Source: Sarcocystis neurona (taxonomy: Eukaryota > Apicomplexa > Conoidasida > Eucoccidiorida > Sarcocystidae). From it: a DNA stretch of 64,000 bases. The stretch spans positions 2,276,388-2,340,387 of the forward strand of contig KL647296.1 in the NCBI GenBank assembly GCA_000727475.1, in the 5' to 3' direction. The translations under genes and the position numbers were made by a program. Within the stretch, counting starts at the first letter, position 1. The number at the start of each line of letters is the position of its first letter. Shown here piece by piece: positions 36,501-49,228 of the stretch. The notes below the pieces were generated by a model, which worked only from the letters and a program-made list of their open reading frames with translations, was not told where the DNA came from and did no database searches.

Positions 36501-39074
36501 GAGCTGCCGCAACAGAAAAGCTACCAAGAAGATCACAAGCAGGGTCACCCATATCTGCAAACAGGAAAACAAACAAGGAGGACGTCCGAGTGCACAGGGG
36601 AAGACAGAGGGACTGCAGCGGAATCTTGTTGTAGCGTGAAAAAAAAAGTCACACAAGGGCCAGTGACCAGCAATAAAAAATGCACAAATGCAGAGGTTGA
36701 AAGGGACAGGAAGAAAGAAGACCACAGACGAGGAGACGATTCCGTTCAAAAGTTTGGAAGAGGAACAGACACGAGCGACCACGCACTCCGCAAAGGAGAC
36801 ACGAGGGGCCACGTATTCTTCAACGTCACCGCGAGAGGTGGCGCAAAACTAAGCAAGCATCAAGGGAAGAAGAAGAGGGAAGAAAAAAAGAAATACAAAC
36901 AGCTGCAAATCAGAGGGTCGGCCTGTAGTGGAAGTGACTCACGTTTGCTTTACCAACTAGCATCTGTGCTGGTGGGAGTATGAAGGAAAGCCTAGTTAAG
37001 ATAACGGAAGGTGAACAGTGTCACGACGTCAAACTGGACGTCTCAGAAGGAGAAAAACGGGAAAAAGTCACCTCTTATACTCCGAAGCGGCAGAGAGGAC
37101 AAGATGGATAATGGAAGACGATGCGCGAAGAACAACGCGTGAGAGAGTCACAAGACTGACGTTGAGAATCAACACAGTAACTCCTCCAGCGAGTGTTGTT
37201 GTACAACTTGTGAAGGCAGGAGGCCAGTGAAGAAAGTCACGTACACCTGTACTCAGCACGTGGAAAGACGTTTGTGTTGGAAGAGAAGAACGAATCGGCG
37301 CGGGGCTAAAGAGTACAAGAGAAATTGCAAGAGCAGCAGCCACAGTAAATGCACGCGTTCCTGCAATTTAAGGATTGAAAAAGAAAGGAACCACAGAGTC
37401 ACGTCGCCGGTCACTTCGAAAAGCAAGAAGAGTTCAGTACAGGGAAAGAGACCGCTACGATACGGCATTACATCGTACCTTACCTAAGGTAGTGAAGCAC
37501 GGAAAGGTTTAGGTGAATGTGTAGTGCATGTGGTATAAGAAAAAGAGAACACACCTGACCATTTACGTCTTTTCAAAAAAGGACAAGGAAGTTTTCTTTG
37601 ACAGCGATATCAGATACCCTACACAGAATGAAAACAGCTGCATTTGCACTTGTAATAAAGATGGAATGCCCAGACAAACTGAAAAAATAGAGATACCCGT
37701 GAGTACGGTGCAGAGCATGAAAAAACCAACTGCGAAGGTCACGTGCAAATTTAAAAAAAAAACGCACCACTGTACGCGGAGAGGCAAAACTGCGGTGTGA
37801 CCGACGTTAACAAATAACACCCACAGAATTACAGCACTACTACTAACAACCGTCGCACGATGTACGCCCTTCTTACTTCCGTTCACATCGCAGAGATAGA
37901 CGGTTTCACAAACGAGACGAACCAAGCAATTGCAGACGCGAAGACGGACGAAAATGGTTCGTCAGACTAAATCCAGCAAGTGTGCCAAGAGCTATACACA
38001 GATATCTATACACGTGATTACCTGCACGCAGATACATTACATGCAGTATGCATGTATATGTGCACACACATATATAAATTTTCCTACAGTCGTTCACCTC
38101 GCGGTGCTGAAGTGAACAGGCGAAGAAGGAGCGGGCCCCTTGCTCAGGGACTATATATACGTATATATTTATATATATGCATATCTCGTCTGACACTTGT
38201 GCCTCAGACTCACTGGGAAAAGTACGTCCTGCGTGTGTACGTGCACTAATATATTAAAGAAAGTGTGCGCCTACAGAAGTATATACGTACATGTACATGT
38301 GTACACATATGTATACACTTGCATATATATGGACAATTCTGTATACGTACGTGTCGAAACTTTAGACTTACACATATTCACATGCGACGTATCTAACGCA
38401 CGCATATTCGAGAAACGTAGATAATCTCTCTTCTCCCCAGCTGTTCTAACACATGATCCTGGACGAGTGTTACACACTCCGCCCACTCCCTTGCGCAGAT
38501 GTATTTATCTCGTAGATACGCGTATTCTCGTTGAGTGCTCTTCGTGCGTGTACATGTAAACGTGTGTACTGTGTGAATATACACAGAGATGTGTTCAGAT
38601 CTGTTCACATTGAAAACTAGACAAAAATACACAAACACACATATATATATTTGTATATTGGGGCGCGTATGTGTATACACACACGTATACACATATACAT
38701 ACGTATACACATGTGTAAGCCTGTATGTGGCAGCAAATACACATACAAGTTTACACATCCTTGTTTGGACAATGAAAGCTGCGCAGTCCCGACAGTAAAG
38801 CAGAGGCAAAATGGAACAACAAATCAACGAGACAACAAATAAACTTACCTCTTTGAAAGCGTATTCGATTGCCCCGGTCGAGGAGAAAGACGCAGACGAA
38901 CGGGGAGAGACGAGGAAAGCAGGTGAGGACGAGGACGACGCAAAACGTTGGATTCGGTGTAAAGAACAAAAGAAGTGATCAATCCACTGCGTGACCAGAT
39001 CGACCGTTGGGTCGCTGGCGATGTCGGCGGGGGGGATAGAGTGTTGCACCCGATAGAGTCTCATTATCGCTTCT
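33559..39074 (-). CDS. Putative multi-exon membrane protein, function unknown (incomplete model)
   Basis: Candidate minus-strand exons with GT-AG borders: 39074-38849 (phase 2 in, 0 out), 37360-37072 (1 in, 2 out), 36554-36435 (0/0), 35494-35351 (0/0), 34614-34525 (0/0), 33782-33738 (1/1) and 33638-33559. The three middle exons join directly. The first has SIPPADIASDPTVDLVTQWI. The second has a hydrophobic start (FTVAAALAISLVLFSP) and a second apolar stretch (LAGGVTVLILNVSLVTLSRV). The third is a clear membrane helix (IWVTLLVIFLVAFLLRQLLI) followed by basic residues. The next two look soluble and helical (MRYTAELFAALELRADKFPP, then YIAAHCIIIVAAPPTFGQSY). Phase conflicts at 38849/37360, 37072/36554 and 34525/33782 show that small exons are missing, or that this is more than one gene. 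No family is recognised and neither end of the gene is defined. Confidence 0.4.
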
Positions 39075-39568
39075 CTGAAAGAAACGTCGAAACGAACTCT
39101 CTTTTCTCGTAATTGCATAAACGAAGAAAATCTCCTTTACTGTCAAGGCGACAGACGTTTACCTGCACATATACATATACATATATATATATATATTATG
39201 TACGGGTACACGTTAATGTATGTATGTGTATATGTTTGTAAGCACAGCGGTATTGGATCCGGTTCCCCGACTCGATGACTTCTTCTATTCATATGAAAAA
39301 CTGATTATTTCTTCGATAAGTTCCGTAGTGCGGGACAAGAGAGAGGACAGGAATAGGACTTCAAAAGAAAAGGGCAACTGCGACAGAACGAGCACGAGCT
39401 CGACCTCATTTCCGTTACTCCGCTGGAAAACAGAAAGACACGTGTGTACGTAGCGACATATATATATACATAAGGATACACGCTTTTACGAGTGCGTATA
39501 TACATCTTAACAAGCAGGTATTCCGGTGCACAGACACACAGGAGTGTACAATCCACATACACACATAG

Positions 39569-40009
39569 ATCCGGTATACCGATCCGTATGTATGGCGACG
39601 TTTCTACAAGAACAATTATATTTCCCAGTTATGCAAGTTCGTCGCATCAGGTACGCTGCGGAGAGCAGCAACACATCGACGGCGAGTCATAAACAAAGAG
39701 GTTAAGCTTATTCAGTTGTTTGGTTGCACGTATTCAGAAATTCTTCCGGAATTTCGGCTAGACAAATATTTTGTGCGTCTCCGCGTTGTTGAAGATGATG
39801 AAGAAAACCACGGAAACCACCAACTAATGACAAGGGTCCTCGTAAAACTCTCATCTAGTCGACGAGGGATGCAAAGACGCTGGAGATCGCCTACTGGTTG
39901 GAAACGGTATCCAACTCATCGAAGCGGCACTACCAGAAACAAAAGTTTCATGCATTGGACCTTCATCTGCGCGCAAACACGTTTATATCGCCCCTACAAT
40001 TTCATCTGA
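39569..40009 (+). CDS. Unassigned plus-strand open frame, possible exon
   Basis: 147 codons without a stop (39569-40009) in DNA of ordinary composition, after a TAG that could also be read as an acceptor. The translation is basic with normal amino-acid use (RRRVINKEVKLIQLFGCTYS, EILPEFRLDKYFVRLRVVED). It has no early Met and no recognised domain, and may be a coincidence. Confidence 0.25.
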   Translation: MRYTDPYVWRRFYKNNYISQLCKFVASGTLRRAATHRRRVINKEVKLIQLFGCTYSEILPEFRLDKYFVRLRVVEDDEENHGNHQLMTRVLVKLSSSRRGMQRRWRSPTGWKRYPTHRSGTTRNKSFMHWTFICAQTRLYRPYNFI

Positions 40010-41438
40010 GTCATCCAGGCGCCTTAAAAATACATGTGTTCTGCAAGGAGGTGCTGGGAAAAATCCCTACTCCAAAGGAAAAAGCATTCCACAGTCAGAG
40101 AGTCCCTGCACCCACTGACCACGAATGTGAACCCCTTAAAGGGACTTCACGTGAATCACTCCAAAAAATAAGCCATATCACCTTGAAAGGCTCACATGCA
40201 TAGAGGCACCCATGCAAGCACACATAAATATGTAGAGGTATATACGAATATACACATATATATATGGCTAATCCTACGTGTGTGTACATAAACATATATA
40301 CCTATATATACAGTCCGAATGTATGAAGCGTGTTTATCACGCATTAATTGATTTCCAAAATGCTGGTGTGCACGGGAAGGGCACCCATAGCAGATGTCGA
40401 CAGATACATAGCTTATTGCCCTTCACGATTAACTGCAGAGTTGCACAGGTATAAGGACACACTTTCTCCGTACAAGTGTCTTGCTATACCGCCAGACACA
40501 CCCGAGCACAGATGTACGATTATATGTCTATGTCGCTAAAGTCGTCTACCACCTACGTGTCTCTTGATGTATATATAGTTGGATAGCAGAACACAACTTC
40601 AAGCACCGAGACTTCCAAACTTGTCTAAGTATTGCGCTTAAGCGCGGTGTATGAATTCAATGAAGTGCCCGGGGAGAGGGGGGGGGGGGGGTGGGGCCGA
40701 CCCTATCTCAGCACGTGTGCGAAGGCGGCACATGGACATGCAACTCTGCGCTATGGAGGGCGAGCTTCTTTCAAAAGAGCTCCACACTGAAGACCATCTG
40801 TTGTCGAAAAGACAAGGCAGCGAGCTGGTACTTGCCGCCGCGCGCTGACTTTGCTGCCCTGCCTCCGTAGTGTCTTAACTACTCTGGATCTTCAACATGC
40901 CCACGCCCCGTAGAAACATGCGTAGACTCCTACACATAAACTTAATCACGTGAACGCGTTATTGGTACATACGTATGCAATTCGTTAGACAGGACAGACT
41001 TTAATTGTATTTTCATCACTATCTACGACATGTCTCCGTAGGAGACGTCACCGCCGCCACAGCTTCAGTGGTAACTATCGTCAACCCGCGCGAAATAAAC
41101 GCTTGGGTGGCAAAATCTTATAGAATGCAAAAGAAGACTTTGAATTAAACATTTCTGATATACACGCAGTAGAAGAGATCTAAACAATGTAACGTGTGAT
41201 GCTACTCAGTTGACGCAAAATTCGAACCGATGACGGTCTTGTCGCCGCTGGAGTAGCTGCCGCGACTTTCTGCGGGGCTGGCAAAACCTAAGTTTAGGAT
41301 GACGTACAAAGTTATGCTAGCGGTTACTGTTCGCAGATGAGACACACACGTAGAAAACTTAATAAATGGACGTCAATCGTCACGTTTTTGGAGGTACCGA
41401 CCACGGTGCGTCCACAGCTGGTAGACTTGCTGGGGTCG
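40010..41438. other. Intergenic, nothing recognised
   Basis: Contains a G-rich tract at 40679-40698 and short TATA/TACA repeats around 40220-40310. No coding candidate with paired splice sites was found. Confidence 0.5.
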
Positions 41439-41777
41439 TTACCCCCGTCGACAGGAAAAACTCTCGTTCAACTCAGCTTCTAAAGTGTAGGTGGGAACAA
41501 AATGCGCAGCTGGGCAAGTTTTGACGGAAAAGGAAGTGACTGCTTCAATGGTGAACTTTGTCACGTTGATGTATGCTGCAACGGAGAAAACAGCCCTAGT
41601 AGCGATGCTCAAGCCAGCCAATGACGGGCAGCTCCACACTGCTGCTAGCCACAGCCGCCGCCGCGACCGCGACAGAGCGAGACTGCTTCTCCAGATGCCG
41701 CTGCGATAGCTAGTCTTCTGAGTATACGAGGAAGGATGAAGGAAATCGGGAAGTTTATCGGACCACAAACTTGGCAA
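41439..41777 (-). CDS. Possible minus-strand exon, hydrophobic then Thr/Val-rich
   Basis: A 112-codon frame. A pyrimidine-rich acceptor ends in CTCAG at about 41724, after which the frame reads through a hydrophobic stretch (LWLAAVWSCPSLAGLSIATR) and then NVTKFTIEAVTSFSVKTCPA. A signal peptide or membrane helix followed by an extracellular segment is conceivable. No start codon, family or neighbouring exon could be assigned. Confidence 0.2.
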   Translation of the reverse strand: MPSLWSDKLPDFLHPSSYTQKTSYRSGIWRSSLALSRSRRRLWLAAVWSCPSLAGLSIATRAVFSVAAYINVTKFTIEAVTSFSVKTCPAAHFVPTYTLEAELNESFSCRRG

Positions 41778-41828
41778 CCGTTTACGTTTCCCGTTTGTCA
41801 GCTGGTTTTGCGTGCTGCCTTCCTGTAG

Positions 41829-42157
41829 GATGGTATAGAATGAGATATGAGGTTGTGTCGTTGGGCGAAAAGCAAGGCAAGAAGAAGCCTGAAGAAGGGA
41901 ACAAGAGGGTCTTCTTCCATCGAAAGAATATTAATATGTTACTAGACATGCATGGTGTGTTCGTTGAAGCAGGGACGATAACATGCTGCCGTGTTGATCG
42001 GCGACGCGCGGAAATAGTACACCCGCGAGAGAGACGCCCTTATACGGACACTCTACGTTGGCGTGGAGGAGAGTTTGTCTTATGTACGGACGTTTATATA
42101 CACGTCAGCCACAACTGCATATTTTTCCCCATCCGGCTGAAAAAGACACATTTTTGA
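41829..42157 (+). CDS. Possible plus-strand terminal exon, unknown
   Basis: Follows a good acceptor (TGCTGCCTTCCTGTAG) and stays open for about 109 codons to TGA at 42155-42157. The translation is polar and mixed (VVSLGEKQGKKKPEEGNKRV, KNINMLLDMHGVFVEAGTIT). No domain is recognised. Confidence 0.25.
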
Positions 42158-42947
42158 TTCGATGAGACGGGCCACAATTCAAAGAACGACTTCGTCCTGT
42201 ATTCTGTAAGGCTGCGCTAGGAAGACTGCGCCGGATAGGCGGGAGGACAATACAGTAGCTTATACAGCTCCGTTGTAAGGATACTACACATGAAACAGGA
42301 ACGTTCTATTTTGTCTTAAACCAGCGTAGGGACACGTTGAGGGCAAGAATGTGCCGTACAGAAGCGCATCAGATCTAACAGACCAGGCGAGTACTGCTCG
42401 TTTCTTCCTACGCTTGCAATTTGGTATGTAGATAGTCGAATACCATGGTGTAGCGGTGATATGAGGTCACATACCAACGTGTCGACACATACGCGAGAAA
42501 GCCTATGCAGGTCACGTATTACTGGGTAGACAGATTGGACAGGAGGCTCATAGGACTCCACCTGATGATAGATGCTGAGCTGTGGTAACGGTGTATAGCG
42601 TTACGGTAACAGTGTACAGTCGTATGAGTTATCATTTGTGAGTTGTGTACATATCATGGGCACACTGTAGGCTCGGCAGTGCAGCAGCCTGAACTTACGT
42701 ATATATAATGTATCTGTGTATACTTGTGTACGGTTTGACCTGAAACGTATTTCAGTATATACCACAGTGGTAAAAAGTATGGTTGTGAGTGGCATCGTAG
42801 ACGTAGAACGCGTACAGATTCGACAAGTGGCTGGTAGCTGCTTGAAAAAGGAGGAACAACTTCATTTACCCTCTTAAGAGAGCCAGAAAAACATGAGAGA
42901 CCAATCTGCCACTGCACGGAGGCATACTTGCATTAATATCGTTGAAG

Positions 42948-44978
42948 ATTTTGGGTCCGTCGATGCTAGAATGCAGCAGCCATGCACAAGTCCAAGTTGT
43001 TTCTCTGTTACACGTTGTTCGAAACAACAACATTAAACAACACTTCATCCACATGAACTCTGAAGGCTTCGACGTGGTACAGTACGTACACTTTTGGGTA
43101 TACCTATGTTGCTTGGTGCAAGTGACAAGGAGATTCAGTACCGCATCACAATAGAGAAGACGGGTCTTCCGCTTGTCTTTGAGCAGGTGGAGTGATTCGC
43201 TCGAAGGACACTTCTCTCTCTACATATAGACATATATATAGAGGCAGAGAGAAGTACGATAAACAGGTAAGAAGGAAAGTACAGTGACGCGTACTTGCAA
43301 TTCATAAGCATGTCGCTCCTCGTGAAGCAAACACTCATTGTCAGCCACTGCTTTTGACGATGTGGATCAGCTGTTCTCTGCATCAGCATGTTGCTTTGAT
43401 AGCATCAGCGTAAATCGGAGGCAGCAGCGATGACGACTTGTCCATCGTATACATATAAGGAATAACACGTAGCACCGCAGCATGCTTTTTATTTGATGTA
43501 GACTACTGGTGTACACTTTTAACCGCAGCCAACAAACAATGCAACTCAATTGTCAACAACGCTACGGAACCACATACTGCAGCAGTTGTCTTGACGGGAG
43601 GTCTGCGCAGTCTAAGAAGCTGTACAGGCATACGCAGGAAGAATGATATTGTCTCGTGCTCTTCTTTGACATTTGCCCACTACAGAAGTATGGGGCTGCA
43701 TCGCTCATAGGTCTCTGGGGGGGAACACGAGTTAGGTTCTCGAGTTGCGAGCGCCACGGATTTTCAAGTACGCACACGAAACACCCACTGGACATTCCTC
43801 ATAACACGACATGTTGCTCCATTTTGTACGAACGGGTGAAAGGACAGCAGGTGCTGTCCTGCAGAGATATGGCAGCAAGTGGAAATAGGAGGCTCTTTGA
43901 GGAAAGGAAGGGGAATAAAAATAATGCGGACCTCTTGTTTGTGAAAAAGCACCCTTTTCAAATTGGACAGAGAAGGTGCAAAATCACACGTACACACGTA
44001 TACACCTTTGGCAATGTTGGTGTGGTGGAGCGTGGAAGATTCGTGTTCGTAGTAGTGCACAAACTCGAAATGACGATTTATTCAGGGAGAACCGAGACAA
44101 GCAAAGCTATTACGATAGCCAGGTCGTTCCTTTGACGTTACCAGCGACTACGGAAGCGGCTGAGAAAGTAGCGGTTGGAAGGCTCTGCTGCATAAGTGGG
44201 TGCATGGAAGCAGCATTTATCTTCGTGCACATACATGTGAGGGAAACAAAGATCATCTTCAGCAGTAATCCATCGAGATACTTTTACTGCTCTTCTGGCG
44301 AGGGTGAAGTGCGACACCAGCAACGAACGAACAAGTAACCTGCACTTTGATGCAGCCCCTCGGTAGTATCAACTATATCAGCTTATGCATATATCTGCAC
44401 GTGCTTACGCGCACCCGAAATATATATGAGCACTTCGCATTACATCTGATACGCAGGCCCATGTTTGACGAGCAAGAGCACAAACTGGGAGCTACCGACG
44501 TTTGAGTATTTCTTGGCAGACAAGAAGTCTATCGTGTACACTGTGCAGCAAGGGATGTCTGCAAATACCTCAGTCATGTATCTTCGTTGTGTCCCACTCT
44601 TTTTCTATATTCTCTTGTGTCTCTACGCACTCAGCTGTGCATATGAATATTAGCGGTCTGTACAAACACCTCATTTCGTACTTGTGTGTATGGATTCATT
44701 CTTTTCACGCAGTGGACAGTATCGGAGGACAGGTGAAAGTACTGGTTTATGAACAAGAGACACCTGTGTCCTCCCATCGGTCTGAGTGTTCACATCTTTT
44801 CTTGAGTACGTATCTCCCCTGGGGTGAATTGAAATTTACGTAATCAAGATTGTGTGTCCTCTACTGCGGGCAGCGAAGAAACACGCACAAAGACAGCCTT
44901 ACCTTTTTGCCTACTTGTTCCGTTGTACCTTTCTTCATGATGGGCAACATGCGTCTGCTCCCTATTGTGTTGCGTACA

Positions 44979-45022
<44 letters not shown>

Positions 45023-46307
45023 NNNNNNNNNNNNNNNNNNNNNNNNNNNNNNNNNNNNNNNNNNNNNNNNNNNNNNNNNNNNNNNNNNNNNNNNNNNNNN
45101 NNNNNNNNNNNNNNNNNNNNNNNNNNNNNNNNNNNNNNNNNNNNNNNNNNNNNNNNNNNNNNNNNNNNNNNNNNNNNNNNNNNNNNNNNNNNNNNNNNNN
45201 NNNNNNNNNNNNNNNNNNNNNNNNNNNNNNNNNNNNNNNNNNNNNNNNNNNNNNNNNNNNNNNNNNNNNNNNNNNNNNNNNNNNNNNNNNNNNNNNNNNN
45301 NNNNNNNNNNNNNNNNNNNNNNNNNNNNNNNNNNNNNNNNNNNNNNNNNNNNNNNNNNNNNNNNNNNNNNNNNNNNNNNNNNNNNNNNNNNNNNNNNNNN
45401 NNNNNNNNNNNNNNNNNNNNNNNNNNNNNNNNNNNNNNNNNNNNNNNNNNNNNNNNNNNNNNNNNNNNNNNNNNNNNNNNNNNNNNNNNNNNNNNNNNNN
45501 NNNNNNNNNNNNNNNNNNNNNNNNNNNNNNNNNNNNNNNNNNNNNNNNNNNNNNNNNNNNNNNNNNNNNNNNNNNNNNNNNNNNNNNNNNNNNNNNNNNN
45601 NNNNNNNNNNNNNNNNNNNNNNNNNNNNNNNNNNNNNNNNNNNNNNNNNNNNNNATATATATATATATATATATATATATATGCTCTCAGTGCACCAAAC
45701 ACATTTCCATGTTCACTGCCAGCACCGAAGAAACCCGTTTGATCGTACGCTTCTTTTGTACACGTGTTATGTACACATGTACATCATATGTGTGTATGTA
45801 TGGTGCCAGCACCAAAGAAAACCGTTTAATCGTACGCTTGTATTGTACATGTGTTAGGTACACATGTGTGTGTACACGCGTGTATAACTCCGCAGTTAAC
45901 ACGCTTCAATAAACCCTCCATGTGCATTCCAAGTTGAACGGAAATATCAGCACATTAACTGCGAGCAGAAAGAAGGGCTAGACGGAAGTTCCGTTGTGTA
46001 CACCTTGATGGGAGAACGTACCAAGATACGTACGTGGCCAAACTAGTCCATATCAGCGTCCTCGTCTTTAAGAATCAAGGTGCTCTGTACATTTGGGTAC
46101 GTGGCCGCAGATCTGTGTATACCGGAACACACTTGTCTTAGTTTACTAAGGTCTTCTATATCTTTTCCCCCTTCTAAAATACCGAATATCCAATTTGAAC
46201 TGCCAAACAGGTCATCGTGATTCTTGTGGTTATCACCGGCCCCACAGACCCGCGGTACCGTTGTACATGACCTCGTCGAGCAAAATTCTTTTTCAAAGAC
46301 GGATAAA
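42948..46307 (+). CDS. Plus-strand multi-exon gene of unknown function (fragmentary model, spans the gap)
   Basis: Exon candidates on the plus strand: 42948-43085 (phase 0/0, donor TAC|GTACAC; VSLLHVVRNNNIKQHFIHMN), about 43851-44135 (FEERKGNKNNADLLFVKKHP, open to TGA), from 44713 (GGQVKVLVYEQETPVSSHRS), 45969-46096 (1 in, 0 out, donor TGG|GTACGT; YQDTYVAKLVHISVLVFKNQ) and 46248-46307 (0/0; TRGTVVHDLVEQNSFSKTDK, acceptor CCCCACAG, donor AAA|GTGAGA). The last two join in phase. The 632-N gap interrupts the gene. No family is recognised, and the exons may belong to more than one gene. Confidence 0.3.
45023..45654. other. Assembly gap (632 N) flanked by (AT)n
   Basis: A run of N bordered by TA dinucleotide tracts at 44983-45022 and 45655-45682. 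Confidence 0.95.
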
Positions 46308-47837
46308 GTGAGATTGCCCCTTTCCGGAGTCAGGACTGTGGTCGAAAACGGAGGTCAATCTCTAAAAAGTAGCCCGGATCCGTCAAAGTCGATGAATACC
46401 GGGTTGACTGCAATATGTCATGAGCTTTAGAGTGCAGGTGCATGCCATAACGAGTTGAGGCTCTCCGACCGCGCTCCGGCGACCCACACTTGATACATTC
46501 ATCCTCCATCGGTGGATACGCACATGCACACTTTTTAAAGACGCACAAGAGAAACACAGTGGGCGTACCTACGCCCACTCGCGTGCGTGCATATCCATAT
46601 GTATATGTAGGTTTAAATACCAGTGAATCTAAAGAAATTGTGGCATATATGCATTCATATATGTATGTGCACGTAGTATATTCCTTGTATCTGTTTGTGA
46701 ATGACTGGGATAGACGTGTGTACATATATGCAGCGCCTCTGTACAATGGGTATACACACCATGTACACTGATGAAAAGTGGGCTACTCTGCATTATCAAA
46801 TAACACATGCGCATATGTCGATGTAAAATGCACAAGGGGTATTGTCCTATGCCTTCGTTTCTTTGTCGGAATGCGTTCACTATTTGAGCGCGCCAGGCTC
46901 CACCATTATACCGCACTCCTGGAGTGAGTCTCTTCCGGCTCCTCATCAATACAAGCAAGCTGGGGCGGTCCCTACATGTGCTAGTATCTCGCGCTTCTGT
47001 TAAAATTCCTGCTCCGTGCACAAATACTTGAAGTACTCCTGTGTACGCGCTACGGAGTGGACAACGTCTTACTACTGCTCCCGTGAATTTTCAGTATTTA
47101 TGCGCGAAACGACGCAGTGCAAGCTCTTCTGTAATTCTCGTTCAGCTCTCTACCCCGTAGTGACATAAGGATGGTGCCACTGAAACGGGGCACATTTTTT
47201 ATGCACACCTGGCCACACTTTTCCCTTTGAAGTATAGATATGTATGCACATTAATGTATTTATTTAAGTGGATATGTGTACACGCATGGGCAGAAAAGTG
47301 CAATCTGCTTTCACGAACTCCGGCCGGACGCGTACTAAACAAACTGGTTCACACACAACGTCTAGACGGTTTATGCTGTTTCTGCTAGGTCATGCAACTT
47401 TCTATCGCTAACCAATGTTGTATCTTCGTAAAAAAAAGGCCGCCTATCTTTAAATACCACGTATCCCACCAATAGCTTTCATTATCGGCGCCTAAAGTGG
47501 CTTTGCGCGTTTCTATAGGCATGTACGTATACCTGTATCTGTATATTATCCGCATATATATATGTGCGTTTATATACATATATACACACACACATACATA
47601 CATAGTCTGTTGTCTAGTTCCTTCCTTTCTGTACGCGTGTGCAGATTGTTCACTGGGGTAATAATACGTCTACCATACATATGTCTTGCCACACTTCTTT
47701 TGAGGACAAATCTTGCACCATGTGTACGTGTGGAAAAGTGTTGGTACTCTGTGTGTAAGTCATGTGGATCAAGTTCTTTATTAATCTGTATATACTATCT
47801 GCTTTACAATAGAGAAACCGTACGTGCACACAGAGGT

Positions 47838-48065
47838 GTAGCGCCCCTTTGTATGCAAGGAGCGCAGCTCTCTATGCAGGCGGCTTTATCACCTTCCGCT
47901 TCAGCGGCTCCTCCTTTCTCATCCTGTGGAACTCAGCGGGCCCAGCGGGGCTCTACAAAAATCAAACCTGTTTCGTCTGTTACGTGCTCCTGCGTCGCGG
48001 CAGTGATGTCTTCTTTTTGTTTAGCATTTGTTCCTAGCCGCGATGACATCGAAGAGGCAGCGTAA
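47838..48065 (+). CDS. Possible terminal exon of a plus-strand gene
   Basis: An open frame ending in TAA at 48063-48065 with Ser/Ala-rich but mixed composition (LSMQAALSPSASAAPPFSSC, ending PSRDDIEEAA). It lies about 1.2 kb before the HAP2 start. It could close the unknown plus-strand gene at 42.9-46.3 kb, but no phase-consistent join was established. Confidence 0.2.
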   Translation, partial: VAPLCMQGAQLSMQAALSPSASAAPPFSSCGTQRAQRGSTKIKPVSSVTCSCVAAVMSSFCLAFVPSRDDIEEAA

Positions 48066-49228
48066 ACTCAGCAGGCAGCGGAAGTCTACTGATACGCATA
48101 AATACGCCGTGTAGATTGTTCTTGAAATATCTTGTATCACTGCTTCAGCGTGCCACTGTCAGCCCTTCTTGAGTTCTCGACGGTCACGTAGTGCAGTGGC
48201 TAAGATCCTCGTTGTTCTTTCTCCTCGTTTCTCCCGATCCATTTCAGCCTCCTTCTCTGTGCAACTCTTTCGCGATGTAAAGCCATATTGAAATATGTAT
48301 TCATAAATATGTATATATATATACATATATGTATACACGGATATATGCGCACGTTTGTCTATTCGGACACTGCATGTGTAGTGCCTGAAAGTGAACCTTC
48401 TTCACTGCGTCGGATTTTTACATGATGGTCCGCGAACGCAAGACTTCTTGAACAGATCGCCGTACTTGCTAATATCGTGCAACACACCAGGGTGGGCGGG
48501 ATGCGTAAATGCAGGTGACCCGTCTCGCCTGAAGGCCACCTGCGACAATGCAAACGGACGCATACATGTGATTGTGTGCGTGGCTGCAGTGCGAAGTTGT
48601 GCCTTCAATCACCTACACAAATAAGATGGATACTGACACGTACCAGTTGCATATACTCCGACTCAGTGCCGGCGTGTTCTACCAATTCTAGAGAAGCGCG
48701 TTGCGGGTGCACGTTGTCCAAACACGAGCGTGCGTGTAGAGCTGCATGTTTCGAGCCGATGCCGTCGTAACTTTGCACGTGTACCTGTGAATTGTGTATT
48801 TGTTCTCTACTTTTATATACTATACATTTGGCGCACGCAAGTACATTTTTGCAGCCGTATTCCCATAATCACAATGTATAAGTCTATGTGAGTGGGCATC
48901 CGGACCTGTAGTAAATTATGCGAAGGTTCAAACGCATATCCCCACAACTACAACTGCAGGCGCTTGCTCTATCTGTCCTGCAGCTGCTGATTCTTACAAC
49001 GTGTGCGGGTGTACACCAGTGACACTACAGGCTTGTACTTCAGAACGTGGATGAACCATTCCGTGCCTGAACACGTTACTTCGTGGTCTCGAAACGCAGT
49101 TTTTCACGTATAACGCGAGAATATATTCACATATATATATATATATTAAAATGTGTCCAGGCGCTTGGCACACGCGTACACCAGCTGTCACGCCTACGTG
49201 TTAACGATGCACACGTGTACAAATTCCA
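48066..49228. other. Upstream region of HAP2, no gene recognised
   Basis: Contains TATA/CATA microsatellites at 48298-48340 and 49128-49147. The in-frame stop closest to the HAP2 start is TAA at 49202-49204. The promoter must lie here or in an unseen 5' exon, but no motif stands out. Confidence 0.4.

Noticed and set aside
37072..37360. Anoctamin-like membrane protein
   Set aside because: Only hydrophobicity supports it; the conserved motif after the helix is absent.
41439..41777. Eimeria SAG surface antigen exon
   Set aside because: It has a hydrophobic start and Thr/Val-rich body, but none of the conserved SAG Cys or motif spacing could be seen.
44850..45912. Frames crossing the second N run
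   Set aside because: Same artefact, flanked by Tyr-Ile repeats from (AT)n.
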